This document shows, piece by piece, positions 8,590-18,904 of a stretch of DNA of 64,000 nucleotides. Source of the stretch: Bog-473 sp963726005 (lineage in GTDB: Bacteria > Actinomycetota > Acidimicrobiia > Acidimicrobiales > RAAP-2); assembly GCA_963726005.1 (NCBI GenBank), contig CAVSAT010000002.1:558001-622000 (forward strand). The letters run 5' to 3'. A program made the translations under genes and the position numbers. Each line of letters opens with the position of its first letter. The stretch's first letter is position 1. The notes under the pieces are model-generated. The model did not search any database and was not told where the DNA came from. It was given only the letters and a program-made list of their open reading frames with translations.

Positions 8590-10313
8590 ACCTTCTGCCG
8601 GTGCCCCGGACCCTCGAGCTGACCGAGGAGATGGTCCCGAACCGCCCACCGCGCCGCCGACTCGACGGATCGCTGCCAGCCCAGGGCTACGAGCTGCACA
8701 TCGACGGGTCTGGCGTCGAGCTGGTCGGGGGCGACGACGCCGGCGTCTTCTACGGGGAGGCCACCCTGGCGCAGCTGGCGCGGCTCCACGGCGGCGCCCT
8801 GCCGGCCGGCCAGGTGCGTGACCATCCCGACCTCCCCGTGCGCGGCGTCATGCTCGACGTCTCGCGCGACAAGGTGCCGACCATGGCCACGCTGACGGCA
8901 CTCGTCGATCGCTTGGCATCGCTGAAGGTCAACCAGGTGCAGCTCTACTCGGAGCACACGTTCGCCTACCGCAACCATCCCGAGGTCCACGCAGCGGCCA
9001 GCCCCTACGACGCAGCGGAGATCAGTGAACTCGATGCGTTCTGCCGCGCTCGGCACGTCGAGCTCGTGCCCAATCAGAACTGCCTGGGCCACATGAACCG
9101 CTGGCTGGCCCACGACCGCTATCGTCCGTTGGCGATCGCACCGGGCGGATTCGTCGACCCGTTCGGCATTGCCCGGCCGCCGATGACGATCGAACCGGCG
9201 AATCCAGGCTCGCTCGCTCTGGTCCGAGAACTCCTGGCGGAGCTGCTCCCGCTCTTCTCCAGCCGCAGGGTCCACGTCGGGCTCGACGAGGCGTGGGAGC
9301 TGCCGGCGAGCCGCATCGACGACTTCTTGTCCTGGGTGGCCACGCTCCGCGCGCTGCCGGAGCTCGACGAGCGGGAGATGTTGATGTGGGGCGACATGGT
9401 CTCGGGACGGCCGGACCTGGTCGCGTCACTCCCCCGGGGCGTGACGGTCTGCGAATGGGGCTACGACGACTGGTATCCCTTCGACGAGCGCTGCGCCGTA
9501 CTGGCCGAGGCGGGAGTGCCGTTCTGGGTGGCGCCGGGAACCTCGAGCTGGATGAGCATCCTGGGCCGTCTCACGAACGCGCGCACCACCTGCCGCCGCG
9601 CCGCGGCGGCCGCGTTGGCCCACGGAGGGTCCGGGTACCTCAACACCGACTGGGGCGACCTGGGCCACCTGCAGCAACCGGTCATCAGCGAGCCGGGAAC
9701 CGCCTACGGCGCCGCCGTCTCGTGGTGCCTCGCCGCGAACGGGGATCTCCATCTGGGAGCGGCGCTCAGCACGCACGTCTTCGGCGACGGCACCGGCGCC
9801 CTCGCCGATGCCGTGCTCGCCCTCGGCGATGCCCATCGCCTCGTCACGCCGCAGTTCCCCAACATGTCGGCGCTGGTCATGAACCTCTACTACCCGCAGC
9901 TCCCCGTCGGCCGCGGCCTCACCGCGGGGCTCACGTCAGCGGAGCTCGACGCGGTCGACGCGTGCCTGGACGGCGCACGCGCCGCTGCGCGGGCCCGGCC
10001 AGACCGCAGCGACGCCCGGCAGCTGATCGACGAGGTCCTCTTCAGCATCGATCTCGTCGGCTTGTTGACCGACGATGCCCGGGCACGTCTCGGGGGCGAC
10101 GGATCGCTCAGCTCGGTGCCGGCAGAGGAGCGAGCCCGCCTGGGCGCCCGCCTCGACGTGCTCGTCGACCGCTACCGGGTCCTCTGGAACAGCCGCAACA
10201 GGCCGGGTGGGCTCACGGACAGCCTCAGCTGGCTGCACAACCTGCGAGCCGCCTACGCATCGGGGCGTCCGGATCCACGCTGGGGAGGCCTGTCGGCCCG
10301 GACCGGCACGTAG
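8586..10313 (+). CDS. Glycoside hydrolase family 20-like beta-N-acetylhexosaminidase
   Basis: 575 residues. An N-terminal GH20b-like region (G-D-D-A-G-V-F-Y-G-E-A-T-L near residue 50) precedes a (beta/alpha)8 catalytic domain that starts at R-G-V-M-L-D-V-S-R-D-K. The Asp-Glu pair used for substrate-assisted catalysis is in V-H-V-G-L-D-E-A-W near residue 235. No signal peptide is visible, so it probably acts on imported or recycled amino-sugars in the cytoplasm. The start GTG overlaps the stop of the acetyltransferase. Confidence 0.75.
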   Translation: MNLLPVPRTLELTEEMVPNRPPRRRLDGSLPAQGYELHIDGSGVELVGGDDAGVFYGEATLAQLARLHGGALPAGQVRDHPDLPVRGVMLDVSRDKVPTMATLTALVDRLASLKVNQVQLYSEHTFAYRNHPEVHAAASPYDAAEISELDAFCRARHVELVPNQNCLGHMNRWLAHDRYRPLAIAPGGFVDPFGIARPPMTIEPANPGSLALVRELLAELLPLFSSRRVHVGLDEAWELPASRIDDFLSWVATLRALPELDEREMLMWGDMVSGRPDLVASLPRGVTVCEWGYDDWYPFDERCAVLAEAGVPFWVAPGTSSWMSILGRLTNARTTCRRAAAAALAHGGSGYLNTDWGDLGHLQQPVISEPGTAYGAAVSWCLAANGDLHLGAALSTHVFGDGTGALADAVLALGDAHRLVTPQFPNMSALVMNLYYPQLPVGRGLTAGLTSAELDAVDACLDGARAAARARPDRSDARQLIDEVLFSIDLVGLLTDDARARLGGDGSLSSVPAEERARLGARLDVLVDRYRVLWNSRNRPGGLTDSLSWLHNLRAAYASGRPDPRWGGLSARTGT

Positions 10314-10346
10314 GCGACACCCGGTACGGACAGCAGGCCGGCACGA

Positions 10347-10529
10347 TCACGCCGCCTTGTCACCCTCACCCTCTTCTGCCTCCTCGTCGTCGTCGGCGTC
10401 GTGGCAGTCCCACGAGCAATAGCCCGCGATCCGCGGTGACACCGGGTGGAACCGGCAGCGCCGGCACAGCTGTGTCGTCATCGAGGTGCTCGCTTTCGAA
10501 CTGGCGATCTCATACATGGTCTGCTTCAT
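10347..10529 (-). CDS. Small acidic-tailed zinc-finger-like protein
   Basis: 60 residues from the ATG at 10529. The middle carries four cysteines in C-R-R-C-x12-Y-C-S-W-D-C, a likely zinc knuckle; the C-terminal 17 residues are mostly Asp and Glu. The start region lies in a 21-base tandem repeat, each copy of which holds an in-frame ATG preceded by AGGGA, so initiation could occur at any of three ATGs, giving 0, 1 or 2 extra A-G-T-D-R-M-K heptads. An internal ATG before T-T-Q-L-C-R-R-C is another possibility. I do not recognise the protein. Confidence 0.5.
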   Translation of the reverse strand: MKQTMYEIASSKASTSMTTQLCRRCRFHPVSPRIAGYCSWDCHDADDDEEAEEGEGDKAA

Positions 10530-10578
10530 TCGGTCTGTCCCTGCCTTCATTCGGTCTGTCCCTGCCTTCATTCGGTCT
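10525..10578. repeat. 21-base tandem repeat, 2.6 copies, duplicating a translation start
   Basis: Units begin at 10525, 10546 and 10567 and are identical where complete. On the minus strand each contains an AGGGA Shine-Dalgarno-like sequence, an 8-base spacer and an ATG. The length is a multiple of three, so copy number changes would add or remove heptads without a frameshift. Confidence 0.8.
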
Positions 10579-10686
10579 GCCCCGCCGCAGGGTCGCACCT
10601 CGAACCGGGCGGCACCTGGAGCCCAGCTGCCTTCCAGCTGGGGCGCTCCGAGCGGGCTTCGGTCGGTCGGGCCGATCTCGGGGCGC

Positions 10687-10715
10687 AAAAAAGCCGCTCC
10701 CCTGGGGAAGCGGCT
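10687..10715 (-). terminator. Intrinsic terminator of the small leaderless unit
   Basis: On the minus strand a perfect 7-base stem (AGCCGCT/AGCGGCT) closes a 10-base loop and is followed by six T residues. It lies 31 bases after the stop of the 43-residue ORF, closing a transcript of roughly 190 bases. Confidence 0.8.
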
Positions 10716-10745
10716 CCTCGACGTCCGGACTGTGTCAGCGTCCTT

Positions 10746-10877
10746 CTACGGCGTCGGGGCCACCTCCTGCATGCGCAGCTTGGGGATCCCGCAGATCTGT
10801 ACCTCTGTCATGGCGGCACGCGACTGACCGAGGGAGTTCCCTTCGTGTTGACAGAGAAGAAGGCGGCGGTTCGTCAT
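10746..10877 (-). CDS. 43-residue leaderless small protein or regulatory peptide, unrecognised
   Basis: The ATG at 10877 is 9 bases downstream of a consensus TATACT -10 box, and the ORF is followed by a strong intrinsic terminator, so this is a self-contained transcription unit. The protein has two cysteines (L-L-L-C-Q-H and V-Q-I-C-G-I-P), is neutral to basic and has no membrane segment. A second ATG inside would give a 21-residue peptide. The palindrome covering the -10 box suggests repression by a dimeric regulator. It may instead be a small RNA whose ORF is incidental. Confidence 0.5.
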   Translation of the reverse strand: MTNRRLLLCQHEGNSLGQSRAAMTEVQICGIPKLRMQEVAPTP

Positions 10878-10878
10878 G

Positions 10879-10896
10879 GTCGTATCAGTATACGAC
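10879..10896 (-). promoter_or_regulatory. TATACT promoter overlapped by a perfect 7-base palindrome (operator)
   Basis: GTCGTAT and ATACGAC form perfect arms around a 4-base centre (CAGT). The minus-strand -10 box TATACT (10892-10887) is embedded in it. A dimeric repressor bound here would block RNA polymerase. Confidence 0.6.
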
Positions 10897-11025
10897 GGCC
10901 CAGTGCGGCCCCGTGACCGATGGAGGCCCCGTCCGCGAGAGTTCATTCTCGCGTCACATACCCGGATGGGAGCCCCGCGCTCGATGCCAAGCTCGAGCAG
11001 GTGAGCGGAGGAGCCGGCACGCGGA

Positions 11026-11031
11026 TACGTT
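11026..11031 (+). promoter_or_regulatory. -10 box TACGTT, predicted leaderless promoter
   Basis: TACGTT ends 6 bases before the ATG at 11038. There is no Shine-Dalgarno between them. Confidence 0.5.
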
Positions 11032-11037
11032 GCACGT

Positions 11038-11940
11038 ATGGCGCTCGCCCTCGGCATCGTGACGCCAGTGCTGCACATGAACCCGCGCTTCGACCCTCCG
11101 GAGTGGGAGGTGACGGCGGGAGTCGACGACGCGGTCCGGGTGGTCCAAGAGGCGGAGAATTGCGGCTTCGACTGGGTGTCGTGTTCGGAGCACATCGCGA
11201 TCCCTGCCGCGGCGTCCTCGGTGCGCGGCGGCCGCTACTTCGACCCCTTCTCGACGCTCGGCTACTTCGCCGCCAAGACCGCGCGGGTCGGCCTCCTCAC
11301 CCACATGGCCGTCCTGCCCTACCACCATCCGCTCGAGCTCGTGAAGCGGCTGGGAACCCTTGACGTCTTGAGCGGCGGACGCGTCATCGCCGGCGTGGGC
11401 GTCGGGTCGCTCCAGCCCGAATTCGAGGTCCTCGGGCACGCGTTCGCGGGTCGGGGGGAACGATCCGACGACGCCGTCAGGGCCATCCGTGCCGCATGGG
11501 GCCAGCGGGTGCCCGAGTACCACGGGACGCACTACGACTTCGAGGGATTCATCGTCGAGCCGTCCGGCCTGCCGAGGGAGGTCGAGGTCTGGGTCGGGGG
11601 GCGGACGCGCCGCTCCCTGCGCCGCGCGGTCGACCTCGGCGACGCCTGGATGCCGTTCGGCTTCAAGCTCGAAGAGCTCGCCGAGCTCCTGACGAGCCGC
11701 AAGGTCCGCGACGACCTGTCCGTCTACGCCGAGGGGCGCGGGCGACCGCTCAAGCTGGTCCTGGCCCCGGAACCTCCCATCGACCCCCTGGGGGAACCGG
11801 GTCAGACGACCGAGTTCCTGGCTTCCTACGTTGCCATCGGGGCGACCGGCTTCAGCGTGCGCTTCGACCACCACTCGCCGGCGCACTTCTGCGAGCAGAT
11901 GGCGGCCCTCAGGTCCGTGGTCGACGCCGCGGGCTTTTGA
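11038..11940 (+). CDS. LLM-class (luciferase-like) F420-dependent oxidoreductase
   Basis: 300 residues with a luciferase-like TIM barrel: W-V-S-C-S-E-H-I near residue 43, T-A-R-V-G-L-L-T-H near residue 82, the hallmark L-S-G-G-R-V-I-A-G-V-G-V-G near residue 110, and V-W-V-G-G-R-T near residue 183. The closest actinobacterial relatives use reduced F420 rather than FMN, which is an inference here. The gene stands alone behind a leaderless promoter, convergent with the acyl-CoA synthetase. Confidence 0.85.
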   Translation: MALALGIVTPVLHMNPRFDPPEWEVTAGVDDAVRVVQEAENCGFDWVSCSEHIAIPAAASSVRGGRYFDPFSTLGYFAAKTARVGLLTHMAVLPYHHPLELVKRLGTLDVLSGGRVIAGVGVGSLQPEFEVLGHAFAGRGERSDDAVRAIRAAWGQRVPEYHGTHYDFEGFIVEPSGLPREVEVWVGGRTRRSLRRAVDLGDAWMPFGFKLEELAELLTSRKVRDDLSVYAEGRGRPLKLVLAPEPPIDPLGEPGQTTEFLASYVAIGATGFSVRFDHHSPAHFCEQMAALRSVVDAAGF

Positions 11941-11980
11941 GCGGGCCGTCAGGCCTGCGGGACGTCAGGCGAGCCGGGCG

Positions 11981-13519
11981 TCAGGCGGGCGCGCCCGCCA
12001 GCCGCGCCCGCAGCTCGGGCTTGATCACCTTGCCCGTCGGGTTGCGCGGCAGCTCGTCGACGAAGACGAACTGGCGGGGCACCTTGTAATCGGCCAAGTG
12101 CTCGAGCCCGAAGGCGCGCAACTCCTCGGGGTCGGCCCGTGTGCCCGGTTGGAGCACGACGAAGGCGACGACGTCCTCACCGAGCACGGGGTGCGGCGCC
12201 CCCACCACGGCGATCTCCTTGACCGCGTCGTGTTGCACGAGGGCGTGTTCGACGTCGGTGGCGTGCACGTTGTTGCCACCGCGGATGATCACATCCTTTG
12301 ACCGGCCGACGATGTAGAGGTAGCCGTCCGCATCGAGCTTGCCGAGGTCGCCGGTGACCAGCCAGCCGTCGCGCCAGATCTCCGCCGTCGCGTCGGGGTC
12401 GTTGTAGTACTCGCGTTGGCGGCCCGGCATCTGCAGCCGCACCTCACCAACGACGTCGGGCGGCAACGTCTGGTCGTGCTCGTCCACGATCCGGACGACT
12501 GCGGGCGGCGCGATCTGGCCCACCGAACCCGGGCGCTTGACCGCCTCGCCCTTCGGCATGATGCAGTAGGCCGAGCCCGCCTCGGTCATGCCGTAATTGT
12601 TCGACACGAGGGCGTCCGGCATCTTGTCCTGCAGCCGCTCGAGCACGTAGGGAGCGAGCGGCGCGCTGCCCACCGAACACATCTGCACCGACGAGAGGTC
12701 CGCTTGGGCGAAGCCCGGATGGTCGATGAGCAGGTGCGCCATGGCCGGGACGAGGAAGACGGCCACCGGGCGCTCCTCCGCGACGACGCGCAGCCACCGC
12801 TCGGCCGCGAAGCGGGGCTGGTAGATCACCTGCAGACCCAGCTTCATGGGCGTGTAGACGAGCGCGATGCCGGCGAAAGTGAACAAGGGACTGGCGTGCA
12901 GCCACCCACCGCCCGTCCAGTTCGGCTCGACCGCGCCGATCATGGCGCCGTTGGAGTGGCGGACCGCCACCCCCTTGGGCCGGCCGGTAGTGCCCGAGGT
13001 GTAGAGGATGTCGGCGAGGTCGTCGGACTGGCGCGGGGCCTGGAAGGGCGAGCGGTCGCCGGCGACGGCCTCCGCCCAGCCCACTACGGGGCCCTGGGTC
13101 CCGTCCGGCGTCGCGGTCCCGCCCTCTGTCCCGGCGTCGATCAGCACGACGAGGCGGCCCGCCGCCGCCTCCAGGTCGCTGCCGACCAGCTCGCCGTCGG
13201 CCACCACCGCGGTCGCGCCCGAGTGGGCCAGCACGTGTCCCACCTCGGCCGCGGCCAGGCGGGGGTTCATGGGCACCGCCACCCCGCCGGCCCGGTGGGC
13301 CGCCGAGTACGAGACGAGCCAGCGCAAGGCGTGCTCGGGATGCAGGTGGATGCCGACGCGGCCGCCCGGCTCGAGGCCGGCATCGAGGAGGCGTCGCGCC
13401 AGGGCATTGGCGGCGCCGTCCCACTCGGCGAACGTCATGGTCCCCACGTCGACGACCGCGAAGGCCGTCCGGTCGCCGAACTCCTGGGCCATACGGGCCA
13501 GGTGGTCGTCCATCAGCAT
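11981..13519 (-). CDS. AMP-forming acyl-CoA synthetase (fatty-acid/benzoate CoA ligase type)
   Basis: 512 residues. The adenylate-forming motifs are in order: A3 Y-T-S-G-T-T-G-R-P-K-G near residue 166, A5 N-N-Y-G-M-T-E near residue 290, A7 W-L-V-T-G-D-L-G near residue 380, A8 G-R-S-K-D-V-I-I-R-G-G, and the A10 lysine in N-P-T-G-K-V-I-K. It activates a carboxylic acid to its CoA thioester with ATP; chain specificity cannot be read. The ATG at 13519 has GGGGGA upstream; ATG 13513 is an alternative. It is divergent from the DUF35-thiolase pair. Confidence 0.85.
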   Translation of the reverse strand: MLMDDHLARMAQEFGDRTAFAVVDVGTMTFAEWDGAANALARRLLDAGLEPGGRVGIHLHPEHALRWLVSYSAAHRAGGVAVPMNPRLAAAEVGHVLAHSGATAVVADGELVGSDLEAAAGRLVVLIDAGTEGGTATPDGTQGPVVGWAEAVAGDRSPFQAPRQSDDLADILYTSGTTGRPKGVAVRHSNGAMIGAVEPNWTGGGWLHASPLFTFAGIALVYTPMKLGLQVIYQPRFAAERWLRVVAEERPVAVFLVPAMAHLLIDHPGFAQADLSSVQMCSVGSAPLAPYVLERLQDKMPDALVSNNYGMTEAGSAYCIMPKGEAVKRPGSVGQIAPPAVVRIVDEHDQTLPPDVVGEVRLQMPGRQREYYNDPDATAEIWRDGWLVTGDLGKLDADGYLYIVGRSKDVIIRGGNNVHATDVEHALVQHDAVKEIAVVGAPHPVLGEDVVAFVVLQPGTRADPEELRAFGLEHLADYKVPRQFVFVDELPRNPTGKVIKPELRARLAGAPA

Positions 13520-13683
13520 GGATGCGGATCCCCCAAGTGGCTGGTCGGTGCGACAAGTTGACGCCGGTGTCAGGTTCGTTGCAGCATGGCCGATGCGACT
13601 CCGGGGGTCAATCCCGGGGTGACCATCGAGTTTTGCATGCCGCGGGCGCGGGCCGCCGGGGCACGAGCCAGGGAAGAGGCACC

Positions 13684-14091
13684 ATGACGACGGTCCGTTT
13701 CGACCTCCCGACACCGGAGGGCGACACCATCGAGTTCTGGGAGGCCGCCAAGGAGGAGCGCCTCCTCATCAAGCACTGCCTCGACTGCGGCGCCTTCTCC
13801 TATTACCCGCGTCCGTTCTGCCCGAAGTGCTGGAGCGAGCAGGTGGAGTGGCACGAGGCCAGCGGGAAGGCGACGCTCTACACCTGGTCGGTGATCTACA
13901 ACAACGACCAGCCGCCCTTCCGCGACCGCGTGCCCTACGTGGCCGCCATCGTGGACCTGGCCGAGGGGCCCCGCATGATGACCAACGTCGTCGACTGCCC
14001 CTTCGACGAGCTGGCCGTCGGCATGCCGCTCAAGGTCACGTTCACACCGATCTCTGACGAATTCACCATCCCCGTCTTCGTGCGGGCCTGA
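13684..14091 (+). CDS. DUF35 OB-fold acyl-CoA-binding protein
   Basis: 135 residues: an N-terminal zinc knuckle (C-L-D-C-G near 32 and C-P-K-C-W near 46) and a C-terminal OB fold. DUF35 proteins bind acyl-CoA and form complexes with thiolase-fold enzymes, as in HMG-CoA synthesis or sterol side-chain aldol cleavage. The thiolase that starts 11 bases after its stop is the obvious partner. A GGAAGAGG ribosome site precedes the ATG. Confidence 0.85.
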   Translation: MTTVRFDLPTPEGDTIEFWEAAKEERLLIKHCLDCGAFSYYPRPFCPKCWSEQVEWHEASGKATLYTWSVIYNNDQPPFRDRVPYVAAIVDLAEGPRMMTNVVDCPFDELAVGMPLKVTFTPISDEFTIPVFVRA

Positions 14092-14102
14092 GGAGGGACA
14101 TC

Positions 14103-15289
14103 ATGAGCGATGCCAACGACGCCGTCATCGTCGCCGCCGTCCGCACCCCGATCGGCCGTTCCGGCCGGAGCCTGGCGGGCCTGAGCCTGCAGGACATCGG
14201 CGCGCAGACGGTGGCGGCCGCCATTGCGGCGGCCGGGCTCCAGACCGATGCCATCGACGACCTGATCCTGGGCGAGGTGCTCCAGGGGGGCGGGTGCACC
14301 GCGCGCTACGTCGCCAACGCGCTGGGCCTGCCACCCGACACGCCGGGCGGCACGGTGCAGCGCCAGTGCGCCACGGGAATGATGGCAGTGCAGGAGGCGG
14401 CGGCGAACATCCGCTCGGGCATGGCCGAGGCGGTCATCGCCGGCGGCGTGGAGTCGATGACCCGGTCGCCGCTCATGTTCGAACGTTCCCCCTTCCCCTT
14501 CGGGGGCGCCGAGCGGTTCATCCCGCCCAGCCATCCGGATTCTCCCGACGCACCAAACATGAACATGCTCATCACTGTGGGCGAGAACACGGCCCGGGAA
14601 TGCGGCATCACCCGCGAGGAGTCGGACCACTGGTCGTACCACTCCAACATCCGCGCCGTCGCCGCCGCCGACGACGGGCGCTTCGCCGAGGAGATCGTGC
14701 CGATGACGGTGCCGGCGGGCCGGGGCGAGACGGTGACGGTGAGCCTCGACGAGCACCCACGCCGGGACACCACGCTGGAGAAGCTGGCCGCACTACCGTC
14801 GTTGACCGGGCCGAACGGGCAGATCACGGCCGGCAACTCGTCGGGCATCGCGGACGGGGGGGCCGCACTCGTGGTGGTCGCCCGCGCCTTTGCCGAGGCG
14901 AACGGGATGGAGCCGTTGGCGACGGTGCGGTCGTGGAACTCGTGTGGGATCGAGCCGGCCCGTACCGGCCTGGCGCCGACCGTCTGCGTGCCCCGGGCCC
15001 TGAACCGAGCCGGGCTCAGCGAGTCCGACGTGGACCTCGTCGAGATCAACGAGGCCTTTGCGACAATGTCGGTCGCCTGCGCCCGCAAGCTCGGCTTCCC
15101 GCACGACATCGTCAACGTCAACGGCGGGGCGGTCGGCATCGGGCACCCCGTCGGCGCCTCGGGGCGCGCATCCTCGTCACGCTGATCCACGAGCTGCGCC
15201 GGCGCGGCGGTGGCATAGGTGTGGGGACGCTGTGCGCCGGCGGCGGCATGGGGTCGGCGACGGTCCTCGAGGTGCACCCGCCGGCCTGA
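14103..15289 (+). CDS. Thiolase (acetyl-CoA acetyltransferase family), single-base frameshift near the 3' end
   Basis: About 395 residues when repaired. The nucleophile cysteine is in Q-R-Q-C-A-T-G near residue 89, followed by I-N-E-A-F-A near 316 and the catalytic histidine in G-I-G-H-P-V-G-A-S-G. Directly after that motif the frame breaks and would stop at 15185; the next frame continues A-R-I-L-V-T-L-I-H-E-L and supplies the second catalytic cysteine in L-C-A-G-G-G-M-G, ending at 15289. One missing G in the GGGG run at 15161-15164 restores it. The gene follows a DUF35 gene, probably as one operon and complex. Confidence 0.88.
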
Positions 15290-15304
15290 GGTCACGCGGC
15301 CTAC

Positions 15305-17281
<1,977 letters not shown>

Positions 17282-17348
17282 GTGGTCTCCTCGTGCGCGT
17301 CCGGCGAGACCTCCCTGCCTAGCAGAAGGCCGAGCCACCGGTGGCGGC

Positions 17349-17759
17349 TCACCTCGGCCCTCGGAGCTCGAAACCCTCGAACGTGAACGCAGGGGTGACG
17401 GTCGCCCCGACGAGCGAGTAGTTTCCCAACGGGCGGGCCGACTGCCACACGCCCGCCTCCACCACCGTCTGCGGTGCTTGTCCGGACGCGACATCGGGCC
17501 CAACGACCTGCGCCGCGCGCCTGCCGTCCGGCCACTCGAGGGTGAGCTCGAGCGGGTCGCCCGCGTAGAAGTGCCACAACTCGGTGGCGTCGATGCGGTG
17601 CGGTGCCGAGACCTCGCCGTCCAGCAGGAGGTAATAGATCGCGCTGCCGCAGGGCCGCTCGCCCCGAGTCGCGTCGGCCACCCAGGTCCGGCGGTACCAA
17701 CCACCTTCGGGATGCGGGGCCAGGTCGAGGGCGGCGATGAGCCATTCGCCCGGTCGCAC
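17349..17759 (-). CDS. Cupin_5 (DUF985) family protein
   Basis: 136 residues. It shows the DUF985 pattern P-H-P-E-G-G-W-Y-R-R-T near residue 16, S-A-I-Y-Y-L-L, S-x-x-H-R-I-D-A-T-E-L-W-H-F-Y, and a C-terminal S-L-V-G-A-T-V-T-P-A-F. The fold is a single cupin barrel; the function of the family is unknown, with sugar-nucleotide epimerase-like or isomerase-like roles suggested by fold only. The start is a GTG with CACACT 6 bases upstream, compatible with leaderless expression. Confidence 0.8.
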   Translation of the reverse strand: MRPGEWLIAALDLAPHPEGGWYRRTWVADATRGERPCGSAIYYLLLDGEVSAPHRIDATELWHFYAGDPLELTLEWPDGRRAAQVVGPDVASGQAPQTVVEAGVWQSARPLGNYSLVGATVTPAFTFEGFELRGPR

Positions 17760-17776
17760 CCCGCCAGTGTGCCCGC

Positions 17777-18904
17777 TCAGGCGGCGCTCACCCCGAGGCT
17801 GGCGGCGATGGCGACCGAGTGCTGGGCGGAGCCGCCGAGGAGGGTGCCGCTCGTCTCGGCGCGCTTGATGAAGAGGTGCCCGTCGTGCTCCCAGGTGAAG
17901 CCGATGCCGCCGAAGGACTGGAACGAGTCACGGCACACCAGGCGCTGGCAGTCGTCGCTGGCGGCCTTGGCCATGGAGACAGCGGTGGCCCGGGCGGGAG
18001 TGTCCTCGTCGATGGCGGCGACGGCGAAATAGCAGAGGGAGCGGGCACGCTCGAGGGCGAGGAACATGTTGCTCATCTTGTGCTTGACGGCCTGGAAGGA
18101 GCCTATGGGCACTCCGAACTGCTTGCGGTCCTTGACGTAGTCGAGGACCATGCGGAAGAGCGCATCGGAGGCGCCGACGGTCTCGAGCGCGAGCGCGACG
18201 GTCGCCTCGTGCAGCGCACGGGCGACGCCGAGCGTGGAGGCCGCGCTCCCGGGCTCTCCGAGGGCGCGGTCGTCGGGGACGAGGACGCGGTCGAGCGTGG
18301 CGGTGTGGAGGGGTCGGCTCGCATCGAGCGAGTGCACGGGGGCAAGACGGGCGTCGACCGCGGGGACGACGAACACACCGACGCCTTCTCCGACGCGGGC
18401 GATGACGGCGATCTCGCTCATCCCGGCGTCGGCCAGGAGGCCGAGCTTGGTGCCGTTGAGGACCCAAGCACCCTCGGCGCGCTCGGCGACCATGGTCACG
18501 TGGTCCAGGGCCCATCCCCGCGGGTGGTCGGCCAACGCCACGGATCCGGTGACGGCGCCGGAGGCGACCTGCGACAAGAAACGCTGCCGCTGTTCGGCTG
18601 TGCCGACCTCACGCACCATGGGCGCGAACTGGGTGACGGTGGCCAGCAGCGGCCCCGGCGCGATGGCCCGGCCCAACTCCTCCACGACGACGGCCATCTC
18701 GACGAAGGAGAGACCGATGCCGCCGTCCTCCTCGGGGATGGTCAGGGCAGGCCAATCAAGTGCGACCATTGAGCCCCAGAGCTTCTCGGGTGGTTCGCCC
18801 GTCTCCACCACGGCCCGGACGAGCTCGACGGGACACTCCTTCTGGAGGAACGAGCGGACCGAGGTGCGTAGCTCTTCCTGCTCGGTCGTGAACTCGAGCT
18901 CCAC
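17777..18904 (-). CDS. Acyl-CoA dehydrogenase (FadE-like)
   Basis: 375 residues from GTG 18904, which has AAAGGAG 5 bases upstream. The N-terminal helical domain, the middle FAD beta-domain (V-T-G-S-V-A-L-A-D near 118) and the C-terminal domain (D-R-K-Q-F-G-V-P-I-G-S-F-Q-A-V-K-H near 240; F-Q-S-F-G-G-I-G-F-T-W-E near 335) are present. The C-terminal pattern resembles subunits of heteromeric steroid or acyl-CoA dehydrogenases, but no second subunit is adjacent. It oxidises acyl-CoA to enoyl-CoA with electrons passed to ETF. Confidence 0.85.
   Translation of the reverse strand: MELEFTTEQEELRTSVRSFLQKECPVELVRAVVETGEPPEKLWGSMVALDWPALTIPEEDGGIGLSFVEMAVVVEELGRAIAPGPLLATVTQFAPMVREVGTAEQRQRFLSQVASGAVTGSVALADHPRGWALDHVTMVAERAEGAWVLNGTKLGLLADAGMSEIAVIARVGEGVGVFVVPAVDARLAPVHSLDASRPLHTATLDRVLVPDDRALGEPGSAASTLGVARALHEATVALALETVGASDALFRMVLDYVKDRKQFGVPIGSFQAVKHKMSNMFLALERARSLCYFAVAAIDEDTPARATAVSMAKAASDDCQRLVCRDSFQSFGGIGFTWEHDGHLFIKRAETSGTLLGGSAQHSVAIAASLGVSAA

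Noticed and set aside
10849..10896. Plus-strand TTGACA with TATCAG/TATACG as a promoter for the LLM gene
   Set aside because: The spacing is near 29 bases instead of about 17, and the LLM gene has its own box at 11026.
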